A stretch of 64,000 bases of DNA from Gordonia sediminis (GCA_004193205.1 RZUM01000010.1:180182-244181), one strand, 5' to 3'; shown: positions 44,392 through 54,064, counted from the first letter of the stretch. The notes: a model not told the origin generated them from the sequence alone. A program made the numbers and translations.

Positions 44392-46575
44392 CTAGTTCAC
44401 GCAGGTCGGGCCGTCGGTGCCGGCGGTGATGGGCGGACGGTTGGCGGCCACCTGCTCGGCGGCCGGTGTGCTGTCGGTCTGAGCCCCGGTGTCGCTGATC
44501 GAACCCGGCCCTTCGTAGGTGTTGGTGAGGACGGCCCGCAGGCGGCGCTCCGGCAACGACGGGTCGACGCGCACCGCCGCGCCACCGAGTTCCTTGGCGA
44601 GCAGGCGTGCGCCGGCGTCGTCGGCGTGGGCGTAGACAATGGAGTCACGGTCGTCGGCCGCTCCGCTGGAGGTCTTGCCGGTCTGGAAGCCCTTGTTGGT
44701 CAGGATGTTCGACACATTCGACGCGAGCCCGTCGATGGTACCGGCGTTGACCACGTCGACAGTGTAGTCGGCACGGTCGACGCTACCGGCGCTCGCCTGC
44801 TGCTTGTTGAGGAGTCCTTCGGTGAAGGCCTGCACCTGCTTGGGGTCGACCTCGACGACGCTCTGTTGCCCGTCCTCACTCCAGCCCTGCTCGGTGACGA
44901 CCGGGATGGTGGCGAACTTGACGCGGCCGCCGCTGAGGTCCTTGAGTTGCTCGGCGAACTTCAGGACATCCCAGTCGTCGTCGATGACCACCGACCGGGA
45001 GATCGCATCCTGGAGTTCGGACAGCTTGCCCGGGTCGGTCAACATCTGCGCCGACAGCATCTTCTGGGTCAGCGAGGCCATGAACACCTGCTGGCGGGTG
45101 ATGCGGTCGAGGTCCCCGCGGGGGAGGTCGTGGCGTTGCCGGACGAAGCTCAACGCCTGCGGGCCGCGCAGCGTCTGGCGTCCGGCGGTGAAGCGTGCGC
45201 CGGAGAACGGCTCGTTCACCGGGTTCTTCAGGCAGACGTCGACGCCGCCGACCGCATTGGTCAGCAGGGCGAAGCCGAGCAGACCGATCTCGGCGTAATG
45301 ATCGACCTTCACCCCGGTCAGGGTTGCCACGGTGTCGATGAGGGCCTTGCGTCCGGCCAGCGTGCCGTCGTGTTCGGCCTGCGCCTCCGGGGTGCCCGCC
45401 TCGACCTCACGGCGTCGGACGCCTTCCTTGGTGGCGCCGTAGGCGGCGTTGATCTTCGACATGCCGATCCCGGGGACCTCGACGTAGGAGTCGCGGGGGA
45501 TCGAGATCGCCGTCGCCGACGATCCGTCATCGGGGATACGGATCAGCACGATCGTGTCGGTGCTGGTCGTGACCTGGTCGCCGGAGCGCAGCCAGCGCAA
45601 CTCCTTCTCCGAGAGCGGATTGCCCTTTGCATCGGTGCGCGAGTCCATGCCGACCAGCAGGATGTCGACCGCGCCGTCCTTCGTGCCGCCGAGGGGTAGA
45701 CCCGCCAGCTGGGTGATGTTGGAGTTCAGGCTGTTGACGCTGTTCCACGCGTACCCGGTGCACACCAGCACCGAGAGCGACAGCAGCGCTATCAGCCCGC
45801 GGCCGACGCCCGTCCGGGCGGTTTTCGACCGCCACGACCAGCGGCGTTTCGCGGGTGCGGGCTGCGGGGAGCGTGCCGGGTTCTGTGGCCCGGTGTGCTG
45901 TGGCCCAGTGTTCTCGGGCCCGGTCTTCTGCGGTCCGGTCGAGGCGGTCCGTCCGGCGTCGGTGGGGCCCGCCCGTTCGGGGCGACGACGAGGTCGGGGC
46001 TCGCCGGGTGCCGGGTCACCCTGGGGTCGGCGGCGACGGGCCGCAGCCGGGGGCGCGGTGCGATCGTCGCCGCGGCGGCGTTTGTGGATCTCCCCGGACG
46101 CCCGCCGGGTCTCGTCGTCGGGGCCGGAGGGGCGGCGCCGACGCGGTGGAGCAGACCGGCGGTCTTCGCCGGCGGTGTCGCGTCGTTCCCCCGAAACGCG
46201 GCGTTCGCCGGGGGCGCGTCGTTCCCCCGAAACGCGACCTTCGCCGGCGGTGCCGCGTCGTTCCCCCGAAACGCGGCGTTCGCCGGGAGTGCGGCGTTCA
46301 CCCGAGCTGCGGCGTTCGCCGTCGCGGGGGTCGCGGGAGTCGGCGGGCGGACGGCGACGACGGGGCTGATCGGACGCACGTCCCGATGCCGGTGGCTGCG
46401 CGCGTCGTGCGCGACCACCGGTGGGCTCGTCGGGCCGTGCGCGACCATCGGATCGTCGGCGGGCACCGTCGGGTCGAGACTCCACGGAGGGGTAATCCCT
46501 TTCGTCGTCGGCGAACTTCGGCGCGAGTGTCCAACGCGCGTTGCGCGTGTTACACAAGTGCGTGCCGTTGTTCAT
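44392..46575 (-). CDS. LytR-CpsA-Psr (LCP) cell-wall ligase with repeat-rich cytoplasmic tail
   Basis: 727 residues: a basic, disordered cytoplasmic N-terminus (1-255), one membrane helix (about 261-276), an extracytoplasmic LCP domain (DILLVGMDSRTD, SIPRDSYVEVPGIGMSKINAAYG, LSFVRQRHDLPRGDLDRITRQ) and a C-terminal LytR_C domain (TVDVVNAGTIDGLASNV). LCP enzymes link arabinogalactan to peptidoglycan. The tail carries about nine GERRxx hexapeptides and four TGPQx repeats. Divergent from rmlD-wbbL-manB. Start at 46575 is the first Met; upstream codons cross the divergent promoter. Confidence 0.92.
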   Translation of the reverse strand: MNNGTHLCNTRNARWTLAPKFADDERDYPSVESRPDGARRRSDGRARPDEPTGGRARRAQPPASGRASDQPRRRRPPADSRDPRDGERRSSGERRTPGERRVSGERRGTAGEGRVSGERRAPGERRVSGERRDTAGEDRRSAPPRRRRPSGPDDETRRASGEIHKRRRGDDRTAPPAAARRRRPQGDPAPGEPRPRRRPERAGPTDAGRTASTGPQKTGPENTGPQHTGPQNPARSPQPAPAKRRWSWRSKTARTGVGRGLIALLSLSVLVCTGYAWNSVNSLNSNITQLAGLPLGGTKDGAVDILLVGMDSRTDAKGNPLSEKELRWLRSGDQVTTSTDTIVLIRIPDDGSSATAISIPRDSYVEVPGIGMSKINAAYGATKEGVRRREVEAGTPEAQAEHDGTLAGRKALIDTVATLTGVKVDHYAEIGLLGFALLTNAVGGVDVCLKNPVNEPFSGARFTAGRQTLRGPQALSFVRQRHDLPRGDLDRITRQQVFMASLTQKMLSAQMLTDPGKLSELQDAISRSVVIDDDWDVLKFAEQLKDLSGGRVKFATIPVVTEQGWSEDGQQSVVEVDPKQVQAFTEGLLNKQQASAGSVDRADYTVDVVNAGTIDGLASNVSNILTNKGFQTGKTSSGAADDRDSIVYAHADDAGARLLAKELGGAAVRVDPSLPERRLRAVLTNTYEGPGSISDTGAQTDSTPAAEQVAANRPPITAGTDGPTCVN
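46156..46320 (-). repeat. In-frame GERRxx hexapeptide repeats in the LCP gene
   Basis: About nine near-consecutive copies of an 18-base unit (GERRSS, GERRTP, GERRVS, GERRGTA, GEGRVS, GERRAP, GERRVS, GERRDTA, GEDRRS), residues 86-140. Some units are nearly identical at DNA level, such as the VSGERR-TAGE pair. Confidence 0.85.
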
Positions 46576-46721
46576 GAGGTCGGCGTGTCTGGTGTTGCTG
46601 TACTGACGCAAGGCTACTGAAGTGAACTCCGAAATCACGGCCGCAACGCCGAGCGGTGTCCCGCGAGTCCCATCACCGCCCCGGCGCCCGAGCACAACAC
46701 GCATACGGCACGATGTGTGCC

Positions 46722-47633
46722 ATGAGTCCGACTGTGTACCTGGTCGGCGCCGGGGGGCAGTTGGGTGCGGCCGTGCAGGCGTACCCGATCCCGTCCTGGG
46801 TGCTGCGCCCGTTCACCTCCGCCGAGATCGACATCACCGACCCGGCGTCGGTGGCGCGCGCGTTGACCGATCTCGGTCCCGACGACGTGGTCCTCAACTG
46901 TGCGGCGTACACGAACGTCGACGGCGCCGAGACCGACGCGGAGCGCGCCTTCGCGGTGAACCGGGACGGACCGGCCAACCTCGCGCGCGCGACCGCCGCG
47001 GCCGGTGCCTGGCTGATCCACGTCTCCACCGATTACGTGTTCGCCGGCGCCGCAGCCACCGCGGACGCGCCCAAACGGACGGTCCCGTACGAACCCGACG
47101 AAGCGACCGGCGAACCGGAGACCGTCTACGGCGCGTCGAAGCTCGCCGGTGAGCGGGCGGCGACGGCCGCCGACCCGCGCACCACGATCGTCCGAACCGC
47201 CTGGGTCTACACGGGCGGTCCCGACAGCCCCGATTTCGTGGGGACCATGCGCCGTCTGGAGTCGCAGCGCGACGAGCTGAGCGTCGTCGACGACCAGACC
47301 GGATCGCCCACCTATGCACCCGACCTGGCCGCCGGGCTGGCCGAGCTCATCGCCGCCGGCCCCGGGCCGACGACCTGCGGAGTCGTGGTACACGCCACAA
47401 ACGCGGGAGCGGTGACCTGGAATCAAGTCGCGCGGGCGGTGTTCGAGGAGCTGGGCGCCGATCCCGCCCGGGTCCGACCGTGTACCACCACCGACTTCCC
47501 GCGTCCGGCCCCCCGACCTGCGTTTTCGGTGCTGTCCGGGTCGTCGTGGGCGGCCGCGGGCCTGACTCCGCTACGAGACTGGCGGCAGGCGTTGCGCGCG
47601 GCCGTGCATTCCGCCGGCGGGGGAGTCGGGTGA
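46722..47633 (+). CDS. rmlD: dTDP-4-dehydrorhamnose reductase
   Basis: 303 residues, extended short-chain dehydrogenase: GAGGQLGAAV nucleotide loop, STDYVFAG and catalytic YGASK. Last step of dTDP-L-rhamnose synthesis for the arabinogalactan linker. ATG at 46722; another ATG three codons upstream is possible. The wbbL start lies 54 bases after its stop. Confidence 0.94.
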   Translation: MSPTVYLVGAGGQLGAAVQAYPIPSWVLRPFTSAEIDITDPASVARALTDLGPDDVVLNCAAYTNVDGAETDAERAFAVNRDGPANLARATAAAGAWLIHVSTDYVFAGAAATADAPKRTVPYEPDEATGEPETVYGASKLAGERAATAADPRTTIVRTAWVYTGGPDSPDFVGTMRRLESQRDELSVVDDQTGSPTYAPDLAAGLAELIAAGPGPTTCGVVVHATNAGAVTWNQVARAVFEELGADPARVRPCTTTDFPRPAPRPAFSVLSGSSWAAAGLTPLRDWRQALRAAVHSAGGGVG

Positions 47634-47674
47634 TGTCGGTGCATCGTGCGACGCCCCGTGTGCTCGGCGTTGGT

Positions 47675-47680
47675 TACCCT
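47675..47680 (+). promoter_or_regulatory. Candidate -10 box of wbbL, leaderless
   Basis: TACCCT, six bases, then the wbbL GTG; no ribosome site. An internal promoter after rmlD. Confidence 0.35.
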
Positions 47681-47686
47681 GACCCG

Positions 47687-48580
47687 GTGACTGCTCAGCT
47701 TGCCGTCGTGACGGTGACCTACTCGTCGGGGGAGCACCTGTCGACGTTCCTGCGGAGCCTGGAGAAGGCGACGTCGGCTCCGGTGCCTCACGTGGTCATC
47801 GCCGACAACGGTTCTGTCGACGGCGCCCCGGAGGCCGCCGAGCAGGAATTCGACAACGTGACCCTGGTCCACACCGGCGCGAACATCGGCTACGGCGGCG
47901 GGATCAACCGTGCCGTCACCGAGGTCGACCCCGGCGTGGAGTTCATCGCGATCGCCAATCCGGATGTCGAGTGGGGACCGGGCTGCCTCGACGAACTCCT
48001 CGCCGCCGCACGGCGCTGGCCCCGGGCGGGTTCGCTCGGCCCGCTGATCCGTGAGCCGGACGGATCGGTCTACCCGTCGGCTCGCCGGGTGCCCGACCTC
48101 ATCTCCGGTGCCGGACACGCGCTGTTCGGATCGATCTGGAAGTCAAACCCGTGGACCACGGCCTACCGGGCCGACGACGCGGCCCCCAGCGAGCGACCGG
48201 TGGGGTGGCTGTCGGGTTCGTGTCTGCTGGTCCGACGCGCCGCCTTCGACTCGATCGACGGATTCGACTCGCGCTACTTCATGTACATGGAGGACGTCGA
48301 TCTCGGCGACCGACTCGGCAGGGCGGGCTGGCTCAACGTCTATGTACCCAGCGCCGAGATCGTGCACACCAAGGGACACGCAGCCGGTCGTAATCCGGAG
48401 AAGATGCTGCCCGCCCACCACCAGAGCGCTTACCGGTTCCAAGCGGATCGCAATCCCGGCATCCTGCGGGCGCCGATCCGGCTGATGCTGCGCGTCGGGC
48501 TCGCGGTGCGCTCCCGGGTGGCGGTCATCGCCGCGCGACGCACCAAAGACAACAATCGAGGAGGAACCGGTGATCAGTGA
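47687..48580 (+). CDS. wbbL: Rhamnosyltransferase of the arabinogalactan linker
   Basis: 297 residues, GT2 family. DNGSVDG, ANIGYGGGINRA, IANPDVEWGPG, the very conserved GWLSGSCLLVRR and FMYMEDVDLGDRLGRAGWL match M. tuberculosis WbbL, which adds rhamnose to decaprenyl-PP-GlcNAc. GTG at 47687 chosen by comparison with that protein; an ATG at 47633 gives 18 more residues. The 3' end overlaps manB by 11 bases. Confidence 0.94.
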   Translation: MTAQLAVVTVTYSSGEHLSTFLRSLEKATSAPVPHVVIADNGSVDGAPEAAEQEFDNVTLVHTGANIGYGGGINRAVTEVDPGVEFIAIANPDVEWGPGCLDELLAAARRWPRAGSLGPLIREPDGSVYPSARRVPDLISGAGHALFGSIWKSNPWTTAYRADDAAPSERPVGWLSGSCLLVRRAAFDSIDGFDSRYFMYMEDVDLGDRLGRAGWLNVYVPSAEIVHTKGHAAGRNPEKMLPAHHQSAYRFQADRNPGILRAPIRLMLRVGLAVRSRVAVIAARRTKDNNRGGTGDQ

Positions 48581-49676
48581 CAACCTGGTCGAGGGAACCG
48601 ACGCCCCGACGGCCGTGCAGGCGGTGGTGCTCGTCGGTGGCAAGGGAACGCGACTGCGTCCGCTGACCCTGTCGGCGCCCAAGCCGATGCTGCCGACGGC
48701 GGGAGTCCCGTTCCTGACCCACCTGCTCTCGCGGATCCGGGAGGCCGGGGTCGAGGACGTGATCCTGGGCACGTCGTTTCAGGCCCACGTCTTCTCCGAG
48801 TACTACGGTGACGGCTCCAAACTCGGCCTGCGCTTGCGCTATGTCACCGAGGAGGAGCCGCTGGGTACCGGTGGCGGGATCCGCAACGTGCTCGACGAGC
48901 TGACCGCCGACACCATCCTGGTGTTCAACGGCGACGTGCTGGGCGGCACCGACGTCCGTGACGTGCTCGCCACCCACGAGCGTTCCGGGGCGGATGTCAC
49001 CATGCACCTCGTGCGGGTCGGTGATCCGCGCGCCTTCGGTTGCGTGCCGACCGACGAGAACGGCCGGGTGACCGACTTTCTGGAAAAGGCCCAGGACCCG
49101 CCGACCGATCAGATCAACGCGGGCACCTATGTGTTCCGCCGTTCGGTGATCGAGGAGATCCCGCCCGGCCGCCCGGTCTCGGTCGAACGCGAGGTCTTCC
49201 CGAAGCTGCTGGCCGAGGGTCGGCACATCCAGGGGCACGTCGACCACGCGTACTGGCGCGACATGGGGACACCGGAGGACTTCGTGCGCGGCTCGGCCGA
49301 TCTGGTCCGCGGCATCGCACCGTCGCCGGCGCTCGGCGACCGGCACGGCGAGTCACTCGTCCACGAGGGCGCCGGAGTGGGTCCGGGAGCAGTGCTCATC
49401 GGCGGAACCGTGGTGGGGCGCGGCGCAGAGATCGGTCCGCGTGCGCGACTCGACGGCGCCGTCGTCTTCGACGGTGCGGTCATCGAGGCCGGTGCGGTGG
49501 TGGAGCGCAGCATCGTCGGGTTCGGGGCGCGGGTCGGTCCGCGGGCCCTGATCCGGGACACCGTGATCGGCGACGGCGCGGATATCGGCGCGCGCTGTGA
49601 GTTGCTCCGCGGTGCCCGGGTGTGGCCGGGGATTCAGATCCCCGACCACGGGATTCGGTTCTCCACCGACGTCTGA
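48570..49676 (+). CDS. manB: Mannose-1-phosphate guanylyltransferase-type nucleotidyltransferase
   Basis: 368 residues. LVGGKGTRLRPLTLSAPKPMLP pyrophosphorylase loop, EEEPLGTGGGIRNV and FNGDVLGG, then a left-handed beta-helix C-terminus (GAGVGPGAVLIGG, GAVIEAGAVVERS). Makes GDP-mannose for lipoglycans. GTG start preceded by gaggag. Order rmlD-wbbL-manB as in mycobacteria. Convergent with the methyltransferase gene. Confidence 0.92.
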   Translation: MISDNLVEGTDAPTAVQAVVLVGGKGTRLRPLTLSAPKPMLPTAGVPFLTHLLSRIREAGVEDVILGTSFQAHVFSEYYGDGSKLGLRLRYVTEEEPLGTGGGIRNVLDELTADTILVFNGDVLGGTDVRDVLATHERSGADVTMHLVRVGDPRAFGCVPTDENGRVTDFLEKAQDPPTDQINAGTYVFRRSVIEEIPPGRPVSVEREVFPKLLAEGRHIQGHVDHAYWRDMGTPEDFVRGSADLVRGIAPSPALGDRHGESLVHEGAGVGPGAVLIGGTVVGRGAEIGPRARLDGAVVFDGAVIEAGAVVERSIVGFGARVGPRALIRDTVIGDGADIGARCELLRGARVWPGIQIPDHGIRFSTDV

Positions 49677-49701
49677 GCGAGGTGGCCGGCGGTCGGTGGG
49701 A

Positions 49702-50370
49702 TCAGCGCGCCTTGGCGGCGGCCAGGACGCCGGCACCGAGCGGGATCACCACCGGCAGCAGACGCTCGTCGTCGGCGATCAACATCGCCGCCGCGCGGGC
49801 GGCCGCCGCGGGAGGATCGGTGCGGGTCGTGTCGGCCACCGCACCGTCGGCGGTGGCGTTGTGCACCACGACCACACCCCCGGGGCGTAGCATCCGGATC
49901 GCCTCGGCGACATGACGGGGGTGATGGATCAGCGGGCCGTCGACGAACACCAGGTCGTAGGAGTTGTCGGACAGACGCGGCAGGACCTCGGTGGGGGTAC
50001 CGTTGATCAGCCGGGTGCGGCCCGGCGCGATGTCGGCGCTCGCGAACGACACTCGGGCCGCGCGATGATGCTCGGGTTCGGGGTCGATCGTGGTCAGCAC
50101 CCCGTCCGACGCCATACCGGCCAGCAGCCACAGCCCGCTGACACCGGCCCCGGTACCGATCTCGACGACGGCGCGCGCATCCGTCGCACGGGCCAGCAAG
50201 GCCAGCAGGGCGCCCACGGCCGGACTGACCGCGGTGGCGCCGAGTTCGTCGGCGCGGGCCCGCGCCGCCACCAGGGCGTCGTCCTCGACGATCGCCGACT
50301 CCGCGTAGTCGTGGAGGGCAGCGGATCCCGCCGGGGCCGTCGGTCGGGAACCCCCTGATGAATCGGTCAT
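49702..50370 (-). CDS. O-methyltransferase (SAM-dependent, catechol/caffeoyl-type)
   Basis: 222 residues. SAM motif VVEIGTGAGVSGLWLL, then VLTTIDPEPEHHRAA and YDLVFVDGPLIHHPRHV metal/SAM segments. Lies divergently beside sigE as in M. tuberculosis. Substrate unknown. Confidence 0.87.
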   Translation of the reverse strand: MTDSSGGSRPTAPAGSAALHDYAESAIVEDDALVAARARADELGATAVSPAVGALLALLARATDARAVVEIGTGAGVSGLWLLAGMASDGVLTTIDPEPEHHRAARVSFASADIAPGRTRLINGTPTEVLPRLSDNSYDLVFVDGPLIHHPRHVAEAIRMLRPGGVVVVHNATADGAVADTTRTDPPAAAARAAAMLIADDERLLPVVIPLGAGVLAAAKAR

Positions 50371-50553
50371 TCCCCGAGCCTAGGTCGGATTCCGACCCGA
50401 TCGTGGGCGGCGCGCCAGCCGAAGGTGAATTCCGTGGTCAGGCGTCATTTGCGGGCAGCTTGGCACGCCTGTTCACTTCCTCAGCGAAACCTCAGGTGTC
50501 TCATACGGCGACCACACCACGATGGGAGAGGGTTCTAGGTACGAGGGCAGAGA

Positions 50554-50580
50554 GGGAATACTCCCGCGCCTGACGAGGTT
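50554..50580 (+). promoter_or_regulatory. ECF-type promoter of sigE
   Basis: GGGAATA (50554-50560), 17-base spacer, GTT (50578-50580), 60 bases before the sigE ATG. This matches the SigE/SigH consensus (GGGAAY...GTT), implying auto- or cross-regulation. The rest of the 269-base gap shows no other feature. Confidence 0.55.
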
Positions 50581-50639
50581 TACCGACGTGAACATCCGAC
50601 ATCGGCTGCGATGGCGGGGAGAGGGAACTAGGCCACCGA

Positions 50640-51251
50640 ATGACTGATCCGCTGGGGTCTGCAGACGTCGTCCCAACAGGGACGGCCGGGTTCGATGCCA
50701 CTGGCGACGAGACCTTGATGCCGTCCTGGGATGAGTTGGTGCGTGAACACGCCGATCGCGTGTACCGCTTGGCCTACCGCCTGTCGGGCAATCAACACGA
50801 CGCGGAGGATCTCACCCAGGAGACCTTCATCAGGGTCTTCCGGTCGTTGTCGAACTACCGGCCCGGCACGTTCGAGGGCTGGCTGCATCGCATCACCACC
50901 AACCTGTTCCTGGACATGGTGCGTCGTCGCAGCAAGATCCGCATGGAGGCGCTGCCCGAGGAGTACGACCGGGTGCCCGCCGACACGCCCGATCCGCAGC
51001 AGATCTTCCACGACGCGAACCTCGATCCCGATCTGCAGGCTGCGCTCGACGCACTGCCCCCTGAGTTCCGTGCGGCCGTCGTGCTCTGTGACATCGAGGG
51101 TCTGTCGTATGAGGAGATAGCGACGACTCTGGGCGTCAAGCTGGGCACCGTTCGCAGCCGGATCCACCGTGGTCGGCAGACCATCCGCGACCACCTCGCG
51201 GCGAAGGGACACACGGGTAGCCGGTCGGTCGCTGTCGGCAGCACCCGCTAG
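50640..51251 (+). CDS. sigE: ECF sigma factor SigE
   Basis: 203 residues: sigma-2 ([26 protein letters not shown]...[17 protein letters not shown]) and sigma-4 ([41 protein letters not shown]). Envelope and redox-stress regulator. Followed by anti-sigma rseA, htrA and tatB as in mycobacteria. Shorter than the annotated M. tuberculosis SigE; alternative upstream starts are known there, none convincing here. Confidence 0.96.
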   Translation: MTDPLGSADVVPTGTAGFDATGDETLMPSWDELVREHADRVYRLAYRLSGNQHDAEDLTQETFIRVFRSLSNYRPGTFEGWLHRITTNLFLDMVRRRSKIRMEALPEEYDRVPADTPDPQQIFHDANLDPDLQAALDALPPEFRAAVVLCDIEGLSYEEIATTLGVKLGTVRSRIHRGRQTIRDHLAAKGHTGSRSVAVGSTR

Positions 51252-51400
51252 TCGGTATCGATCACCCGGAGATCCCCGGGAACCACAGCCGCCCCGACAT
51301 CGTTGGGACCTTCGGATAGGCTGGGTTGTCACCCCGCGAACACATTGGGTCCAGAAGACCATGCGGGCGACGACCGCTTGGTGGAAGAGGTGAGCGTCAG

Positions 51401-51982
51401 ATGGAGATGAACCGAGGTCGAACCACCTCGGGGGGATGGGACGAGAACCCGCCGTCAGCGTCGAATCTCCGCGGACGCCGTCGCTCGGCTTGGAACCCGG
51501 CGACGTGGTCGCCGGTCGCGGCGTCGTTCTCTCCCAATCGCACCTATCGCGCGCCGGGTATGGCCGGTGGCCGGCGCTTCGCACCGACCGAACATCTCGC
51601 GGCCGAGGCCGTGGCCGCGTTCGTCGACGGCGAGCTCGGTGTGACAGCCCATACACGGGCCACGCAGCATCTTGCACTGTGCCCCGAATGCATGGCGGCC
51701 GTCGACGCGCAGATGTCGGCGCGCGCCCGACTCCGGTCGGCCGGTGACGTATCGATACCCGCGACGCTCCTCGGTCAACTCAGTCAGATCCCGACGCAGG
51801 AGATCGATGTCGCCGATACCGGAGATCGGCGCGACGACGCGACGCCGTGGCACCGCGACGGCCGCACGAGCCCGATGGAGGCGCCGGGATTCCCGGTCAC
51901 CGAGGCCGATCGTGCAGGCGTCACACCCGACCGGGCCCAGCCGGGCACTCGCGCGCGGATGAGCCGGTGGCGGGGCCGCTGA
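51401..51982 (+). CDS. rseA: Anti-sigma-E factor
   Basis: 193 residues with a zinc anti-sigma (ZAS) motif His90-x3-Cys94-x2-Cys97 (QHLALCPEC). No membrane helix, so cytosolic like mycobacterial RseA. Starts chosen at ATG 51401, with ggaagagg ten bases upstream. Arg/Ser-rich N-terminus and long polar tail. Holds SigE until redox or proteolysis releases it. Confidence 0.9.
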   Translation: MEMNRGRTTSGGWDENPPSASNLRGRRRSAWNPATWSPVAASFSPNRTYRAPGMAGGRRFAPTEHLAAEAVAAFVDGELGVTAHTRATQHLALCPECMAAVDAQMSARARLRSAGDVSIPATLLGQLSQIPTQEIDVADTGDRRDDATPWHRDGRTSPMEAPGFPVTEADRAGVTPDRAQPGTRARMSRWRGR

Positions 51983-51985
51983 CAC

Positions 51986-53488
51986 GTGGACACGACAGGG
52001 CAGAAGATCGGGGAGGACGCCCTCGAGCGATCCGTCGACGACGCCGAGGGAGTGTCGGCTCCCGCCACGTCACGGCATGTGGCCATCTCACCGGAGACGG
52101 TGGCGGTTTTCGGCCGTCCCGACGGTGTGCGGGGGTCTTTCGACCAATCTCCGGATTCTGATCGGCAGCGACCCGCACCCGAGATCGCCCCTCCTGATGC
52201 CGTTCTCGCGGAGGCTTTCGGCCGGCCCGAGGGCGAACCGGACACCCTGCAACGGGATCCGCTCGCGGCCTACGAGGTGCCCGATACCCCGGACTCTCCG
52301 GCCGACCCGTGGCGGGACCCGGAGAGCATCGCCGCGATGGATCAACCGGCGCTCGCCACACCGACACAGACCGACCCCACCGATCCTGGGCCGAAACTGG
52401 GGGTCACCGACGTACTGTTCGGCCGGCGCGTCGCCTGGCACGCACTTGCCACCCTCGGCGTGCTCGCCCTGCTCATCGGGGTGTTCGGTGGTCTCGTCGG
52501 CCGATGGACCGCCGAGGTCGTGGCACCGCTGAACTCCGACTCCGTCGAGTTGTCCACCGCCGACGGCCGCGGCGACGCTCCGCGATCGCCCGTTGCCGAG
52601 GTGGCGCGCGCGGTCGAGAAATCGGTCGTCGCCATCGAGGTCCGCACCTCGAGCGCGGTGGGGACCGGGTCCGGATTCATCATCGACGGCGATGGCTACA
52701 TCGTCACCAACAACCACGTCATCTCGATGGCGGCCAACGACCGCAACGCCAAACTCGAGGTCGTGTTCTTCGATCGCACCCGGGTACCGGCACGGATCGT
52801 CGGGCGCGACGTCAAGACCGATCTCGCGGTCCTCAAGGTCGACAACGTCGACAACCCCACGGTGTCGAAGCTCGGCAATTCCGACACCCTGCAGATCGGC
52901 GAGGAAGTGGTCGCCTTCGGCTCACCGCTGGGTCTCGATCGCACGGTGACCAGCGGCATCGTGAGCGCGCTGGACCGGCCCGTGCCATTGCGGCCGGATG
53001 CCGAATCCGACACCGACGCGGTGATCGACGCGATCCAGACGGACGCCGCGATCAATCCCGGCAATTCCGGTGGTCCGCTGGTCAACGACAATGCGGAGGT
53101 CGTCGGTATCAACACCGCCGGACTGGTACCCGGTGGCGGATCGATCGGTCTCGGTTTCGCCATCCCGATCAACCAGGTCGTCCCCATCGCCCAGACCCTG
53201 ATCCGGCAGGGCAAGGTCAACCATCCGCAGATCGGTGTGAACGCGAGCTCGGTCCGCAACGACCGGGTGCTCGGCGCGCAGATCCGTAACGTGGTGGCCG
53301 GAGGGCCCGCGGATCGCGCCGGGGTGCGCGAGGACGACGTGATCACCTCGTTCGACGGCCGCACGATCGAGAGCGCCGATGAATTGACCGTCGCCGTGCG
53401 GACCGCGACGATCGGCGAGGCGGTCCCGTTCACCTACTGGCGCGATGGCCGTACATTCGATGGAGACATCACGCCGCAGAGCGACTGA
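51986..53488 (+). CDS. htrA: HtrA/DegP-family membrane serine protease
   Basis: 500 residues: cytoplasmic acidic N-terminus (1-150), one membrane helix (about 153-173), trypsin-like protease with His244 (NNHV), Asp279 (KTDLAVL) and Ser361 (GNSGGPL), then a C-terminal PDZ domain. Extracytoplasmic quality control in the SigE regulon. GTG start three bases after rseA. Confidence 0.95.
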   Translation: MDTTGQKIGEDALERSVDDAEGVSAPATSRHVAISPETVAVFGRPDGVRGSFDQSPDSDRQRPAPEIAPPDAVLAEAFGRPEGEPDTLQRDPLAAYEVPDTPDSPADPWRDPESIAAMDQPALATPTQTDPTDPGPKLGVTDVLFGRRVAWHALATLGVLALLIGVFGGLVGRWTAEVVAPLNSDSVELSTADGRGDAPRSPVAEVARAVEKSVVAIEVRTSSAVGTGSGFIIDGDGYIVTNNHVISMAANDRNAKLEVVFFDRTRVPARIVGRDVKTDLAVLKVDNVDNPTVSKLGNSDTLQIGEEVVAFGSPLGLDRTVTSGIVSALDRPVPLRPDAESDTDAVIDAIQTDAAINPGNSGGPLVNDNAEVVGINTAGLVPGGGSIGLGFAIPINQVVPIAQTLIRQGKVNHPQIGVNASSVRNDRVLGAQIRNVVAGGPADRAGVREDDVITSFDGRTIESADELTVAVRTATIGEAVPFTYWRDGRTFDGDITPQSD

Positions 53489-53524
53489 TGGCGGAATCCG
53501 GGTTCGAGCGACGGGGAAGACGAG

Positions 53525-53962
53525 ATGTTCAGCAGTATCGGTTGGGGTGAGATCGCCGTCCTGCTGGCGGCCGGGCTGATCATCCTCGGACCCGACCGCC
53601 TTCCCGGCGCCGTGTCCTGGACGATGAAGTCGCTACGTCAGGTGCGCGACTACGCCACCGGGGCGACCGACCAGCTCAAGGACGAACTCGGTCCCGACTT
53701 CGACGAGTTGCGCAAGCCGCTGGCCGAACTGAACGAACTGCGAGGGATGACGCCCCGCGCGATGGTGACCAAACACCTGCTCGACGGCGACGATTCGCTG
53801 TTCACCCTCGGTCTCGATGCCACGACGGTGGACCGGTCGAGCACCGACACGCCCCCGATCAAGCCGGTCTCCGCGCCCATGCCCGCAGACCCCCCGGCGG
53901 CCCCCGCCGCCACCGGCGACGCTCCCGTTCGCCGCCCCATCACCGACTGGGACGCCACGTAG
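53525..53962 (+). CDS. tatB: Sec-independent translocase subunit TatB
   Basis: 145 residues: N-terminal membrane helix [22 protein letters not shown], amphipathic helix, polar Pro-rich tail. Twin-arginine receptor component. Starts 36 bases after htrA. The 102-base gap to convergent mrp shows no clear terminator. Confidence 0.93.
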   Translation: MFSSIGWGEIAVLLAAGLIILGPDRLPGAVSWTMKSLRQVRDYATGATDQLKDELGPDFDELRKPLAELNELRGMTPRAMVTKHLLDGDDSLFTLGLDATTVDRSSTDTPPIKPVSAPMPADPPAAPAATGDAPVRRPITDWDAT

Positions 53963-54064
53963 AAGATTCCCGGTTCGTCCCCGGCTGCAAATGGTGGACC
54001 GACCGGCTCGTGGCGGAAGAACTTCGCCGGTGTCGCAGCCGAGATGGCTTCAGGAATCGTGGGC

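Noticed and set aside
46156-46320. Possible CRISPR array from regularly spaced repeats
   Set aside because: Repeats are in frame, 18 bp and contiguous within a coding region, with no spacers or cas genes.
44392-46575. Horizontal transfer of the LCP gene because of its odd N-terminus
   Set aside because: The gene is in its conserved place beside rmlD and only the tail is low-complexity.
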